From an uncultured Bacteroidales bacterium (GTDB lineage: Bacteria; Bacteroidota; Bacteroidia; Bacteroidales; Bacteroidaceae), in assembly GCA_902800305.1 (NCBI GenBank), contig CADCDP010000038.1:1-32556 (forward strand): a DNA stretch of 32,556 nt, given 5' to 3'. Under the pieces are notes generated by a model. It saw nothing but the letters and a program-made list of their open reading frames with translations, was not told the origin of the DNA and made no database searches. Each line of letters begins with the position of its first letter. Positions within the stretch are counted from its first letter, which is position 1. The position numbers and the translations under genes are program-made. Positions 1 to 7,712 of this stretch are shown one piece after another.

Positions 1-162
1 GAATGACTTCAGCTTCTTACTTTCGCCCCTCAACCCTCTGGGGAGGGGCGGATGCTGTGTCTCTGTTGCTTGTTCGCAGTCTGTCAAAGAGCTTCTTCTA
101 CGCCTAAGGGAAGCGGGCACAAGACCCTCTCCGGAGCTTCAGCCCCGGACGCTTTCCGAAAG
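1..162 (-). other. Candidate rRNA-operon-like leader leaving the window
   Basis: This is the transcribed region downstream of the minus-strand promoter at 169-199. It contains GCTCTTTGACA (minus strand, 92 to 82), which resembles the boxA antitermination element of rRNA leaders. It also contains a hairpin with 8-bp arms at 24-31 and 43-50 (CGCCCCTC/GAGGGGCG). No open frame stands out. The AT-rich stretch upstream of the promoter also fits a strong stable-RNA promoter. No 16S sequence is visible, so the rRNA assignment is inference; another structured leader is possible. Confidence 0.35.
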
Positions 163-168
163 CGAGTG

Positions 169-199
169 CAAAGGTAAGGACATTTTACGAATTGCCAAA
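169..199 (-). promoter_or_regulatory. Bacteroidetes-type promoter, leftward
   Basis: On the minus strand TTTG (199-196) is followed after exactly 19 bp by TACCTTTG (176-169). This is a full match to the Bacteroidetes -33/-7 consensus. It would start transcription near 162 and read out of the left edge. Confidence 0.7.
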
Positions 200-288
200 A
201 CTTTTGAGCAACTTTTTTTCATTTCAATCTATTTTTTTAGCTTTTCGACCCTTAAAAGGCGATAAAAGTAAGCTTAAAGGCTTATTTC

Positions 289-319
289 TTTGTCAAGAAG
301 AAAAAAAATCGTACCTTCG
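289..319 (+). promoter_or_regulatory. Promoter of the DUF5063 operon
   Basis: TTTG (289-292), a 19-bp spacer and TACCTTCG (312-319, one mismatch to TAnnTTTG) form a good Bacteroidetes promoter. The expected transcription start is about 325-327, directly in front of the ATG at 328, so the mRNA would be leaderless or nearly so. Confidence 0.6.
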
Positions 320-327
320 CACTCATT

Positions 328-864
328 ATGAAAAAAGAAGCTACATCACCTGTTTACGGAAGAGATGCAATGGAATTTGTAACTGTTGCCGTTGAGTTCT
401 GTGCCTTTTTGGAACAGTTAGAAGGAAAAGAACGCATCAACGTTGTTGATACTCTAACCAAAATTCTTCCCCTACTCTATCTAAAAGGAGCATTGTTGCC
501 CAAATATGAAATTTTGGAAGACTACTACCCTGAAGACTTCGTTACAGAGGATAATTATAATATTGTACGCGCGAACATACATATAATAATGGGAGAGAAA
601 GACGACTATTTGGATGTCTTCATGGAAGACATGAAATATAGCGAGTCCCCTATCTTGTCCACCATCAGTGAAAACTTAGCAGACATATACCAAGAGTTGA
701 AAAACTTTGCCATGAGCTATAAACATGCCGTTGATGAAGAACAGATGATGAACGCCCTTTCCACGGTGAAGGAAGAATTCCAATACAGTTGGGGACAGAA
801 AGCGGTGAATGTGATGAGGGCACTGCATGAGGTAAGATACACATCGGAAGAAGAATATTTGTAA
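328..864 (+). CDS. DUF5063 domain-containing protein
   Basis: This 178-aa acidic, cytoplasmic, all-helical-looking protein matches the DUF5063 family, found mostly in Bacteroidetes. The recognisable part is the N-terminal stretch EFVTVAVEFCAFLEQ followed by LLPLLYLKGALLP. Its biochemical function is unknown. It is the first gene of a tight operon: its stop codon is one base before the exonuclease start. The ATG at 328 lies within a few bases of the predicted transcription start. The next in-frame ATG (370) would remove the VYGRDAMEF segment, which I recall as conserved in homologues, so 328 is preferred. The association with an exonuclease and an rRNA methyltransferase hints at nucleic-acid metabolism, but that is inference. 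Confidence 0.8.
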   Translation: MKKEATSPVYGRDAMEFVTVAVEFCAFLEQLEGKERINVVDTLTKILPLLYLKGALLPKYEILEDYYPEDFVTEDNYNIVRANIHIIMGEKDDYLDVFMEDMKYSESPILSTISENLADIYQELKNFAMSYKHAVDEEQMMNALSTVKEEFQYSWGQKAVNVMRALHEVRYTSEEEYL

Positions 865-865
865 C

Positions 866-1528
866 ATGAAAGTCATTCAAGACAAATACGATAAGAACAA
901 GATACAAACGCTACCACGAGAACTCTTCGAAGGAAGAATTTTTGTTATCTTTACAGAAAGAGAAGCGTTGAAAGCCGTAGAGTATTTACTCCAGCAAGAT
1001 GTTTTAGGCTTCGACACTGAAACACGCCCCTCCTTCAAGAAAGGTAACTCCCACCAAGTAGCGCTTCTCCAAGTGTCAAGCCACGACACCTGTTTCCTGT
1101 TCAGGTTAAACAGAATCGGCATCACCGACTCCCTTGTCCGTCTGCTCGAGGATTGTAGCATCACCAAAGTAGGTCTGTCATTGCAAGACGACCTAAGGAT
1201 GCTCAATCAAAGAAGAAACTTTACCCCCGGAACATTCGTGGAGCTTCAGAAAGAAGTAAAAGACATTGGCATTGAAGACAATAGCCTTCAGAAAATTTAT
1301 GCCAACCTTTTCGGAAAGAAAATCTCCAAAAACCAGCAACTATCCAATTGGGAAGCAGAGACCCTCACGGAAGCGCAACAAAGGTATGCCGCCACAGACG
1401 CATGGGCCTGCATCAAGATACACGAAGCTGTCAGCAAGATGAAGCAGACGGGCGACTTCATCGTTGAAACGACAGCCGCAACGAACACAGATAACCTTTC
1501 GTCCCAAAACAGTAGTCAAGAATCATAA
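866..1528 (+). CDS. 3'-5' exonuclease, DEDDy (RNase D/WRN-like) family
   Basis: This 220-aa protein has the DnaQ-like exonuclease fold. Motif I is GFDTET (Asp50, Glu52), motif II lies in KVGLSLQDDLRML (Asp108/109), and motif III is YAATDAWA (Tyr174, Asp178), which makes it the DEDDy subtype. These acidic residues bind two metal ions and hydrolyse nucleotides from 3' ends. There is no HRDC or helicase domain, so it resembles stand-alone WRN-exonuclease-like proteins. The last 25 residues are a Ser/Asn/Thr-rich, probably disordered tail. It starts one base after the DUF5063 stop, so the two are probably translated together. Whether the substrate is DNA or RNA cannot be read from the sequence. 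Confidence 0.88.
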   Translation: MKVIQDKYDKNKIQTLPRELFEGRIFVIFTEREALKAVEYLLQQDVLGFDTETRPSFKKGNSHQVALLQVSSHDTCFLFRLNRIGITDSLVRLLEDCSITKVGLSLQDDLRMLNQRRNFTPGTFVELQKEVKDIGIEDNSLQKIYANLFGKKISKNQQLSNWEAETLTEAQQRYAATDAWACIKIHEAVSKMKQTGDFIVETTAATNTDNLSSQNSSQES

Positions 1529-1552
1529 CAACTTAATACCGACATACAGCAA

Positions 1553-2728
1553 ATGAAGAGCATTTTTCTAAAACGTGGAAAAGAAGAGTCGCTGATGCGC
1601 TTCCATCCATGGATATTCTCCGGAGCCATTCACCATGTGAGCGAAGAACCCAAGGAGGGTGAAACGGTGATGGTCTTTACCCACGACAACCAATACATCG
1701 CCACCGGACATTTCCAGATTGGCAGCATCATGGTACGCGTGTTATCGTTCGACAAAGAGACGATTGACCAGAACTTCTACGAACGGAAACTTGCCATCGC
1801 CAGCGATGTCCGTCACCGCATCGGCGTGATTCACGACAACAATAACACCTACCGCCTTGTGCATGGAGAAGGCGACAATCTGCCAGGACTCGTCATCGAC
1901 ATTTACGGCAAGACAGCCGTCATGCAGGCACATACCGTCGGTATGCACCGCGACAGACACATCATTGCTCAAGCTCTGAAGAAAGTGATGGGGGAAGACG
2001 TGGAGAATATCTTCTATAAATCAGAGACCACCCTACCCTACAAAGCTGAATTAGGGCAAGAAAACGAATTCCTGCTTGGAGGAGATGCCGACGACATCGC
2101 GATGGAAAATGGTCTCAAGTTCCACGTCGATTGGCTCCGTGGTCAGAAGACGGGTTTCTTTGTTGACCAGCGCGAAAACCGCAGTTTGCTGGAACGCTAC
2201 TCCAAAGACAGGAATGTGCTCAACATGTTCTGCTACACGGGGGGCTTTTCGTTCTACGCCATGCGAGGCGGAGCCAAGCTTGTCCACTCCGTCGATTCTT
2301 CCCAGAAGGCCATCGATTTGACCAATGCCAACGTCGCGTTGAACTTTCCCAACGACAACCGCCACCAAGCCTTTGCCGAAGATGCCTTCAAGTTCTTGCA
2401 GCAGATGGAAACGCCTTACGACCTCATCATCCTCGACCCTCCAGCCTTTGCCAAACACAAAGATGCCCTTCACAATGCGCTAAAAGGCTATACCCGGCTG
2501 AACAAGAAAGCTTTCGAGAAGATACAGAAAGGCGGCATTCTCTTCACATTCAGCTGTTCGCAAGCCGTCAACAAAGACCAATTCCGCACCGCAGTCTTTA
2601 CGGCTGCCGCATCAGCGGGTCGAAATGTCCGCATTCTCCATCAGCTCCACCAACCAGCCGACCACCCCATCAACATCTACCATCCCGAAGGCGAATACTT
2701 AAAAGGATTGGTGCTATATGTGGAATAA
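1553..2728 (+). CDS. Class I SAM-dependent rRNA methyltransferase (RlmI-like)
   Basis: This 391-aa protein has the architecture of RlmI-family 23S rRNA cytosine-5 methyltransferases. It has an N-terminal PUA-type RNA-binding domain (about 1-70), a linker domain, and a Rossmann methyltransferase domain. Visible motifs are GQKTGFFVDQREN (198-210), the SAM-binding motif VLNMFCYTGGFS (222-233), the catalytic-loop motif LDPPAFAK (294-301), and FSCSQ (333-337), whose Cys335 is the likely nucleophile. The length is normal for the family. It is the third gene of the operon (24-bp gap) and is convergent with the M23 peptidase. The symbol is withheld because the exact rRNA position modified cannot be told from sequence. 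Confidence 0.85.
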   Translation: MKSIFLKRGKEESLMRFHPWIFSGAIHHVSEEPKEGETVMVFTHDNQYIATGHFQIGSIMVRVLSFDKETIDQNFYERKLAIASDVRHRIGVIHDNNNTYRLVHGEGDNLPGLVIDIYGKTAVMQAHTVGMHRDRHIIAQALKKVMGEDVENIFYKSETTLPYKAELGQENEFLLGGDADDIAMENGLKFHVDWLRGQKTGFFVDQRENRSLLERYSKDRNVLNMFCYTGGFSFYAMRGGAKLVHSVDSSQKAIDLTNANVALNFPNDNRHQAFAEDAFKFLQQMETPYDLIILDPPAFAKHKDALHNALKGYTRLNKKAFEKIQKGGILFTFSCSQAVNKDQFRTAVFTAAASAGRNVRILHQLHQPADHPINIYHPEGEYLKGLVLYVE

Positions 2729-2758
2729 AAAGACCATAACATTCCACGTGGTAAGGAC

Positions 2759-3325
2759 TCAATGGGTGGAATCCCCCATGGCAATGATGGGGTTGATATA
2801 GAAGAGCTTTTCGTAACGGTCCCAACGACGATACTTGACCTCGCCACGACCATTCCTCAACTCAGGAATCCAAGTGTGGATGGAGAAATGGCAGTGAGGG
2901 GGACAGTCATCACGGTTAGCATTCCCCGTCTTCCCCACTTTCCCTATCGGTTGTCCTTGCCTGACAAATCCCCACAGCTTGATATCGGGAGCAATCTCAC
3001 ACATGTGGGCATAGTAATAGGCACGGGTAGCTTTTCCAAGCACTTCCACGTAATTGCCTCCGCCTTTGTTGCCCCCATCTGCCCGGTGGAGTTTGACCAC
3101 AATGCCATCGACCACACTACGGACAACGGTACCAGAGTCGGCAAAGACATCAATGCCACGATGAAAATGGTCACCCCACGGATACCAGAAGGTCTGATGG
3201 TCATAATTTTCTGAGTTGCAACCATCGACGGGGTTCGGTATCTGGCTCTCAGGTATCACCCAATAGAGGAACAAACCTAACAGCACAACAACCGGAATCG
3301 TTTTCTTCAGATTTATCTTCTTCAT
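2759..3325 (-). CDS. M23 family metallopeptidase (LytM-like), membrane-anchored
   Basis: This 188-aa protein starts with a basic N-terminus and a single hydrophobic segment (about 9-24), probably an uncleaved anchor or signal peptide. Then comes one M23 peptidase domain. The zinc ligands are complete: HFHRGID gives His55 and Asp59, and HCH gives His144/His146; YAH at 105-107 supplies another conserved histidine. M23 enzymes cut peptide cross-links in peptidoglycan. There is no LysM or coiled-coil module, so it is a minimal form. The gene is monocistronic and ends 30 bp from the methyltransferase, which is convergent with it. Confidence 0.85.
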   Translation of the reverse strand: MKKINLKKTIPVVVLLGLFLYWVIPESQIPNPVDGCNSENYDHQTFWYPWGDHFHRGIDVFADSGTVVRSVVDGIVVKLHRADGGNKGGGNYVEVLGKATRAYYYAHMCEIAPDIKLWGFVRQGQPIGKVGKTGNANRDDCPPHCHFSIHTWIPELRNGRGEVKYRRWDRYEKLFYINPIIAMGDSTH

Positions 3326-3426
3326 TCTTATCTTGTATAGTTAAGTATCACATTTTTTGCTTCGTTCAAGACGAATCATCAAAAGCATGGCATCAAGCCG
3401 TTACCAGCCCCATACCATTCACGCCA

Positions 3427-3434
3427 CAAATCTA
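3427..3434 (-). promoter_or_regulatory. Candidate -7 box for the M23 gene
   Basis: The minus strand reads TAGATTTG, a match to TAnnTTTG. No TTTG is found 19-20 bp upstream, so the promoter is weak or incomplete. It would give a leader of roughly 95 nt. Confidence 0.35.
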
Positions 3435-3603
3435 CATAAAAATATTGATTTATAAGCCTGTCGCAATAAAAAACTTTAATTATTGGGACATATTATTGTT
3501 TTTTTCCTTGGAGATTGTTTCTGTGGAGAGATTTTGGGGGATAGGGAGGAAGCGCGTCACCGCTTTGGAGGATTGCCCATTAGCGCTTTGGACGTTAGCC
3601 TGT

Positions 3604-3687
3604 CACAACTTACAAATACAAGAAGGATTTACACAAATAAAAGTAGGATTTGTACAAATTTAAGAAGTATTTGTACAAATCCTACTT
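3604..3687. repeat. Four-unit 21-bp tandem repeat with palindromic cores
   Basis: Four contiguous 21-bp units lie at 3604-3624, 3625-3645, 3646-3666 and 3667-3687. Units 3 and 4 each contain the perfect 12-bp palindrome ATTTGTACAAAT (3648-3659 and 3669-3680). Unit 2 carries ATTTACACAAAT and unit 1 keeps TACAAAT. The last two units also form a perfect 19-bp inverted repeat (3641-3659 against 3669-3687) with a 9-nt loop. The sites are spaced two helical turns apart, as expected for an operator array, but a dispersed non-coding repeat family is equally possible. Confidence 0.8.
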
Positions 3688-3768
3688 GTGTTCGAAAATC
3701 CATCTTTTTGCCTTCGGGGGAAATGGTTGGGAGAGCCGTGAAGGCATGGTAGCTTTGCTAATTTGATG

Positions 3769-3799
3769 CAAAGATACGAATTTTTTTCGAATTTGTCAA
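3769..3799 (-). promoter_or_regulatory. Leftward promoter upstream of the 21-bp repeats
   Basis: The minus strand has TTGA (3799-3796), 19 bp, then TATCTTTG (3776-3769), a good Bacteroidetes promoter. Transcription from about 3762 would run through the repeat array and on to the M23 gene, leaving a leader of about 440 nt. The region 3326-3904 holds no convincing gene on either strand. Confidence 0.5.
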
Positions 3800-3821
3800 G
3801 GGTTGGGAAGGGGAAATCAGA

Positions 3822-3842
3822 CCAGACGGGTAAACCGTCTGG
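3822..3842 (-). terminator. Hairpin downstream of the SpoIIE gene remnant
   Basis: CCAGACGG (3822-3829) and CCGTCTGG (3835-3842) form a perfect 8-bp stem with a 5-nt loop, about 60 bp beyond the phosphatase remnant. The T-run after it is poor on both strands, so termination function is uncertain. Confidence 0.4.
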
Positions 3843-3904
3843 CACGGAAAAGGGGGAGCGGAGGGAATGGGAAGGAGGGAACGGATGGCACGGAAAAGAG
3901 ATAC

Positions 3905-4003
3905 TTAGGAGGCCGATGGGACATCTATATGGATGCAGAGCATCGTTAGGTCGTCGTTGGGTTCGGCTTCTCGGCGATGGGTGTCAACTTGGGATTTTAG
4001 GTT
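3905..4003 (-). pseudogene. Out-of-frame C-terminal remnant of the SpoIIE phosphatase domain
   Basis: Directly after the last normal residues of the upstream gene, another minus-strand frame reads NLKSQVDTHRR followed by EAEPNDDLTMLCIHI and then a stop (TAA at 3905-3907). The string (E/Q)xxDDLTML is the usual C-terminal signature of SpoIIE/PP2C-type phosphatases, carrying a metal-binding Asp. Its position next to the truncation shows that the middle of the domain was deleted and the frame lost. It is not expected to be translated. Confidence 0.7.
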
Positions 4004-5582
4004 TGCAGATATCGGCTGGCTGCATGCCCTGTTGAGCCATCGTCTGGAACAGCCTCGTTACCTGTGCCATAAACAGCGAAGCGGGGATGCCTTTGCCACT
4101 AACATCACCTACAGCAAAGTACAGCATATTTCGGCGAATCACATAACCATACAGGTCGCCTCCGACCTCTTTGGCGGGAGTCATCGAGGCATACATATCG
4201 AGACCTTTGCGATGCGGAAACTCATGAGGAAGCATCGACATCTGAATATCGCGTGCAATCTGCAATTCGCCCTCAATGCGCTCTTGTGTCGCCTTGACTT
4301 CTGCCAATCGGTTGGCTACACGGTGGCGGATGATGGAGAACACCACAAAGAATATGATGAGCAGGACGATGGTGACAATGAGCGCTATGACCCTGGTGAA
4401 CATCAAAGACACCTCTTTCTCGGCCAACAGAGCTTCCTTTTCCTTCATGTCATAGAGAGAGGCCAACTCGGCACTCCTGTCGCGTTTCGCCCATGCTCTG
4501 GCGGAATCGAGTGACATGATGAGACGCGTGGCAACAGCCAAGGCCGAGTCACGGCGACCAGCTTCCAAATTGGCATCGAATTTCATCTTGACAAAGCCCA
4601 CAAGGTTGTCGAGCGTCATTTTCATGCCATGTTGATAAATCATGCTTTCTACTGGCTCGATGTTGCGCACAGCCTCGTCGTAGCGGTGAGCAAAGAGCAG
4701 GTAGTTGACGGCATTCACACGGCCAACAGGAGACTCAGCAAAGGGGTTCTTCAGCGCATCTTCGTAAACCTGAGCAGCCTCTTCTGAGTGCCCGGTCTTC
4801 TCGAGGACAGCCGCCTTCATGATGGCAATCTGATAGGAGAATGTCGTGCAAAACTCCTCCATGTTGCCTGGATTCTGTGTAAAACTCGCCAAGTTCTTTT
4901 CGGCACGCTCTATCCATGCCAAAGTACGCTCAAACTGGTTGATATTAAAGTAAGCGATTAAGGCTTCGACAGATGTATAGGCCCGTTCAAATTCAAACCG
5001 TCCCAACTTGATGGAGTCATCACGGGCTTCTTCAATATACTGATCCAACAACTCCATCGACTTTAGCAACGTTTCTTCTGCCTGCTCAAAACGCTCCAGA
5101 TTGATGTCGCACTTAGCCATATTGGTACACAAATTCACATAGGCCGACTGAAGCAGATAGTGGCTGTTGACGAAGTCCATATCAGCATTTTCAATCAAGG
5201 GCAGCACCTTATGCAACCCTGACTCGTAGCGCCTGTCAATCACTTCAATCTCGACACTCTCGGTGTTCAGCAAGAAGTTGTAAAAGCGGTCTTGAGCGGT
5301 CACAACGGGAAGAGACAGCCCCCTATCGAGTATGTCCAACGCTTTCGGTACATTCCGACTTTGATAATAATCAACCAGAAACACGTCGGCTGCAATCGGG
5401 CCTATGATGCCAAGCGACATCAGGCTGTCGGCAGTACGTGGCACGGAATCAGACTTTCCGAAATATTGGTCAATCTGTTCTGGATCAAAGTCATAGTTCT
5501 GGGACGGCTTTCCACACGACGTGAAGAACAGTAAAGCCGCAAGAGCCAGCGATGAAAGGAGGTTTCGCATGTTCAGTCTCAT
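3984..5582 (-). CDS. TPR lipoprotein with truncated SpoIIE-type phosphatase domain
   Basis: The 532-aa product begins with a lipoprotein signal peptide (lipobox ending in Cys23). A long helical TPR-like region (about 30-385) follows, then one transmembrane segment (about 395-417), a short coiled coil, and the start of a SpoIIE/PP2C serine phosphatase domain from IARDIQMSMLP (442). The first metal-site motifs GGDLYG (Asp476) and GDVSGKG (Asp493) are present. The reading frame ends shortly after QPADIC, where a complete domain should continue for roughly 100 more residues. The true C-terminus survives out of frame at 3905-4003. Intact relatives are membrane sensors that dephosphorylate partner-switching proteins; this one is probably inactive. 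It starts 12 bp after the hisB stop and has no visible promoter, so it is read with the his genes. Met5 (5570) is an alternative start. Confidence 0.8.
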   Translation of the reverse strand: MRLNMRNLLSSLALAALLFFTSCGKPSQNYDFDPEQIDQYFGKSDSVPRTADSLMSLGIIGPIAADVFLVDYYQSRNVPKALDILDRGLSLPVVTAQDRFYNFLLNTESVEIEVIDRRYESGLHKVLPLIENADMDFVNSHYLLQSAYVNLCTNMAKCDINLERFEQAEETLLKSMELLDQYIEEARDDSIKLGRFEFERAYTSVEALIAYFNINQFERTLAWIERAEKNLASFTQNPGNMEEFCTTFSYQIAIMKAAVLEKTGHSEEAAQVYEDALKNPFAESPVGRVNAVNYLLFAHRYDEAVRNIEPVESMIYQHGMKMTLDNLVGFVKMKFDANLEAGRRDSALAVATRLIMSLDSARAWAKRDRSAELASLYDMKEKEALLAEKEVSLMFTRVIALIVTIVLLIIFFVVFSIIRHRVANRLAEVKATQERIEGELQIARDIQMSMLPHEFPHRKGLDMYASMTPAKEVGGDLYGYVIRRNMLYFAVGDVSGKGIPASLFMAQVTRLFQTMAQQGMQPADICKPKIPS

Positions 5583-5594
5583 GACCGATTTGGG

Positions 5595-6662
5595 TTAAAG
5601 CACCCCTTTACTGCTGGGGAGCTGGAACTTGTAGATGTCGCGCTTGACGGCCATCTTGATGCTGCGAGCAAGGGCCTTGAAGATGCCCTCAATCTTATGG
5701 TGCTCGTTGTCGCCTTCCGCCTTGATGTTGAGGTTGATACGGGCAGCATCGCTGAACGACTTGAAGAAGTGGAGGAACATCTCGGTGGGCATGTCGCCGA
5801 TGCGCTCACGATGGAAATCAGCATCCCAAACGAGCCACGGACGCCCTCCGAAGTCGAGCGTCACCTGACAGAGACAGTCGTCCATCGGCAGGGTGTAGCC
5901 ATAACGCTCGATGCCCCGTTTGTCGCCCAAAGCCTTGGCGATACACTCGCCCAAAGCGATGCCCGTGTCCTCGATGGTGTGATGCTCGTCCACCTCAAGG
6001 TCGCCCTTCACTTGGATGCGGAGGTCGATGGAGCCATGCTTGGCTATCTGCTCCAGCATGTGGTCGAAGAAGCCCAACCCTGTGCTGATGTCGCTCTTGC
6101 CTGTGCCGTCGAGGTTCAAGCTGATGTCGATGTCCGTCTCCTTGGTGGTGCGGCGCACACTGGCCACACGCTCACCCGCAAAGAGGATTTCAGCGATTTC
6201 GTCCCACGACTGCACGTTGTCTCCCAAAATCAGGTACTTGCATCCCAGATTGAGTGCCAACTGCTTGTCCGTCGGGCGGTCGCCAATCACGTAACTGTTG
6301 GCAAGGTTATACTCACCCGTCATGTATTTGCCCATCATGCCCGTGCCCGGTTTGCGTGTGGGCAGATGGTCTTCGGGGAATGAGCGGTCGATAAGGATGT
6401 CGTCGAAAGTGACGCCCTCCCCTTTCAGCGTGTTGAGCATGAGATTGTGCGTCGGCCAGAAATCTTCCTCTGGATAGGAAGGGGTGCCGAGACCGTCCTG
6501 GTTGCTAACCATGACAAACTCGAAGTCAAGCTTAGTGCGGATAAAGTGCAGATTGCGGATAACTCCCGGCACAAACTGGAATTTATTGAAAGAATCTATC
6601 TGTTCGTCGGCTGGCTCCACAAGGATGGTGCCGTCGCGGTCGATAAAGAGTGCTTGTTTCAT
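5595..6662 (-). CDS. hisB: Bifunctional histidinol-phosphatase/imidazoleglycerol-phosphate dehydratase
   Basis: This 355-aa fusion enzyme catalyses two steps of histidine synthesis. The N-terminal HAD phosphatase (about 1-165) has the nucleophile motif FIDRDGT (Asp8, Asp10). The C-terminal dehydratase (about 168-355) has [31 protein letters not shown] and [15 protein letters not shown], the metal-binding His/Glu clusters of IGPD. In the phosphatase loop before RKPGTGM, the E. coli enzyme has a zinc-binding Cys/His set (CxH...CDCRKP); here the sequence is [14 protein letters not shown] with no cysteine, so this part is unlikely to bind zinc the same way. It follows hisC with a 12-bp gap. Confidence 0.95.
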   Translation of the reverse strand: MKQALFIDRDGTILVEPADEQIDSFNKFQFVPGVIRNLHFIRTKLDFEFVMVSNQDGLGTPSYPEEDFWPTHNLMLNTLKGEGVTFDDILIDRSFPEDHLPTRKPGTGMMGKYMTGEYNLANSYVIGDRPTDKQLALNLGCKYLILGDNVQSWDEIAEILFAGERVASVRRTTKETDIDISLNLDGTGKSDISTGLGFFDHMLEQIAKHGSIDLRIQVKGDLEVDEHHTIEDTGIALGECIAKALGDKRGIERYGYTLPMDDCLCQVTLDFGGRPWLVWDADFHRERIGDMPTEMFLHFFKSFSDAARINLNIKAEGDNEHHKIEGIFKALARSIKMAVKRDIYKFQLPSSKGVL

Positions 6663-6674
6663 GTCCTCTTTCTA

Positions 6675-7712
6675 TTAAACGTATTGACGAAGTGCTGCCA
6701 ACAGCTTGGTGTTCTCATCCTTGGTGCCCACCGTGACGCGGAGGCAATCGCCGCAGAGGTGTACACGAGTGCGGTTGCGCACGATGACCCCTTTCTGCAC
6801 CAGATATTTGTAGATGCTGTCGGCATCGGTCACCTTTATCAAGATGAAGTTGGCATCGGTGGGATAGACTTTCTTGCAGATGGGCAGGAAGCCCAAAGCA
6901 TTGAGCAGTGTCTCGCGCTCTTCGAGTATCATGGAAATGTGCCGCTGCAACAGCGTGGCATTGCCGAGAATCTCCATCGCCTTGCGCTGGGTGAGCACAT
7001 TCACATTGTAGGGGTACTTCACCTTGTTGTAGAGGCCGATTATCTCAGTGCTGGCGTATGCCATGCCGAGACGGATGCCAGCTGCTGCCCACGCTTTCGA
7101 GAACGTGGCCAAGACAATGAGATTGGGGTATTTTTGGAGGTCGAGGCGGAAAGGATGCAGTGGGGAGAAGTCACTGTAAGCCTCATCCACCACGACAACG
7201 CCCTGAAAACCAGTAATGACTTTCTCTATCTTCTCACGCTGGAAAGCATTACCCGTGGGGTTGTTGGGCGAACAGATAAAAATGAGTTTGGTGTTGTCGT
7301 CGCAAGCCGCCAAGAGCGCATCGGGGTCGAGGTCGTAGTTGGCGGTAAGCGACACTTTGCGGTACTCCACATCGTTCACATCGGCACACACCTCATACAT
7401 GCCGTATGTGGGGTCGATGGCCACCACATTGTCCTTACCTGGACGGCAGAACACACGGAAAGCCAAGTCGATGGCCTCGTCGCTACCATTACCCAGGAAG
7501 ATATTGTCCACTGGCACACCCTTCATGGGCGAGATGGCTTGCTTGAGTTGCTCCTGCAAGGGGTCTGGATAGCGGTTCACACCATTCGGATAAGGGTTCT
7601 CATTGGCATCAATGAAGACATCGGCCTTCACTCCCTTAAATTCGTCGCGGGCGCAACTGTATGGTTTGAGTGCCCAAATGTTTGGGCGAACTAATTCTTG
7701 AAGTGGTTTCAT
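6675..7712 (-). CDS. hisC: Histidinol-phosphate aminotransferase
   Basis: This 345-aa fold-type I PLP aminotransferase converts imidazole-acetol phosphate plus glutamate to histidinol phosphate. Visible features are the substrate/PLP motifs GNGSDEAID (75-83), SPNNPTGN (148-155) and [11 protein letters not shown] (172-182), and the PLP lysine in [14 protein letters not shown] (Lys206). Length is typical. Its ATG overlaps the hisD stop by 4 bp (ATGA type), which points to translational coupling. Confidence 0.95.
   Translation of the reverse strand: MKPLQELVRPNIWALKPYSCARDEFKGVKADVFIDANENPYPNGVNRYPDPLQEQLKQAISPMKGVPVDNIFLGNGSDEAIDLAFRVFCRPGKDNVVAIDPTYGMYEVCADVNDVEYRKVSLTANYDLDPDALLAACDDNTKLIFICSPNNPTGNAFQREKIEKVITGFQGVVVVDEAYSDFSPLHPFRLDLQKYPNLIVLATFSKAWAAAGIRLGMAYASTEIIGLYNKVKYPYNVNVLTQRKAMEILGNATLLQRHISMILEERETLLNALGFLPICKKVYPTDANFILIKVTDADSIYKYLVQKGVIVRNRTRVHLCGDCLRVTVGTKDENTKLLAALRQYV

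Noticed and set aside
2743..2750. CCACGTGG palindrome as a terminator between the convergent methyltransferase and M23 genes
   Set aside because: The stem is only four base pairs with no loop and no T-run.
3604..3687. CRISPR array
   Set aside because: The units are directly adjacent with no spacers, only four in number, and there are no cas genes.
6447..7694. Long plus-strand frame of 415 codons opposite hisB and hisC
   Set aside because: It is antisense to two enzymes with full catalytic motifs, has no recognisable domain, and no promoter precedes it.
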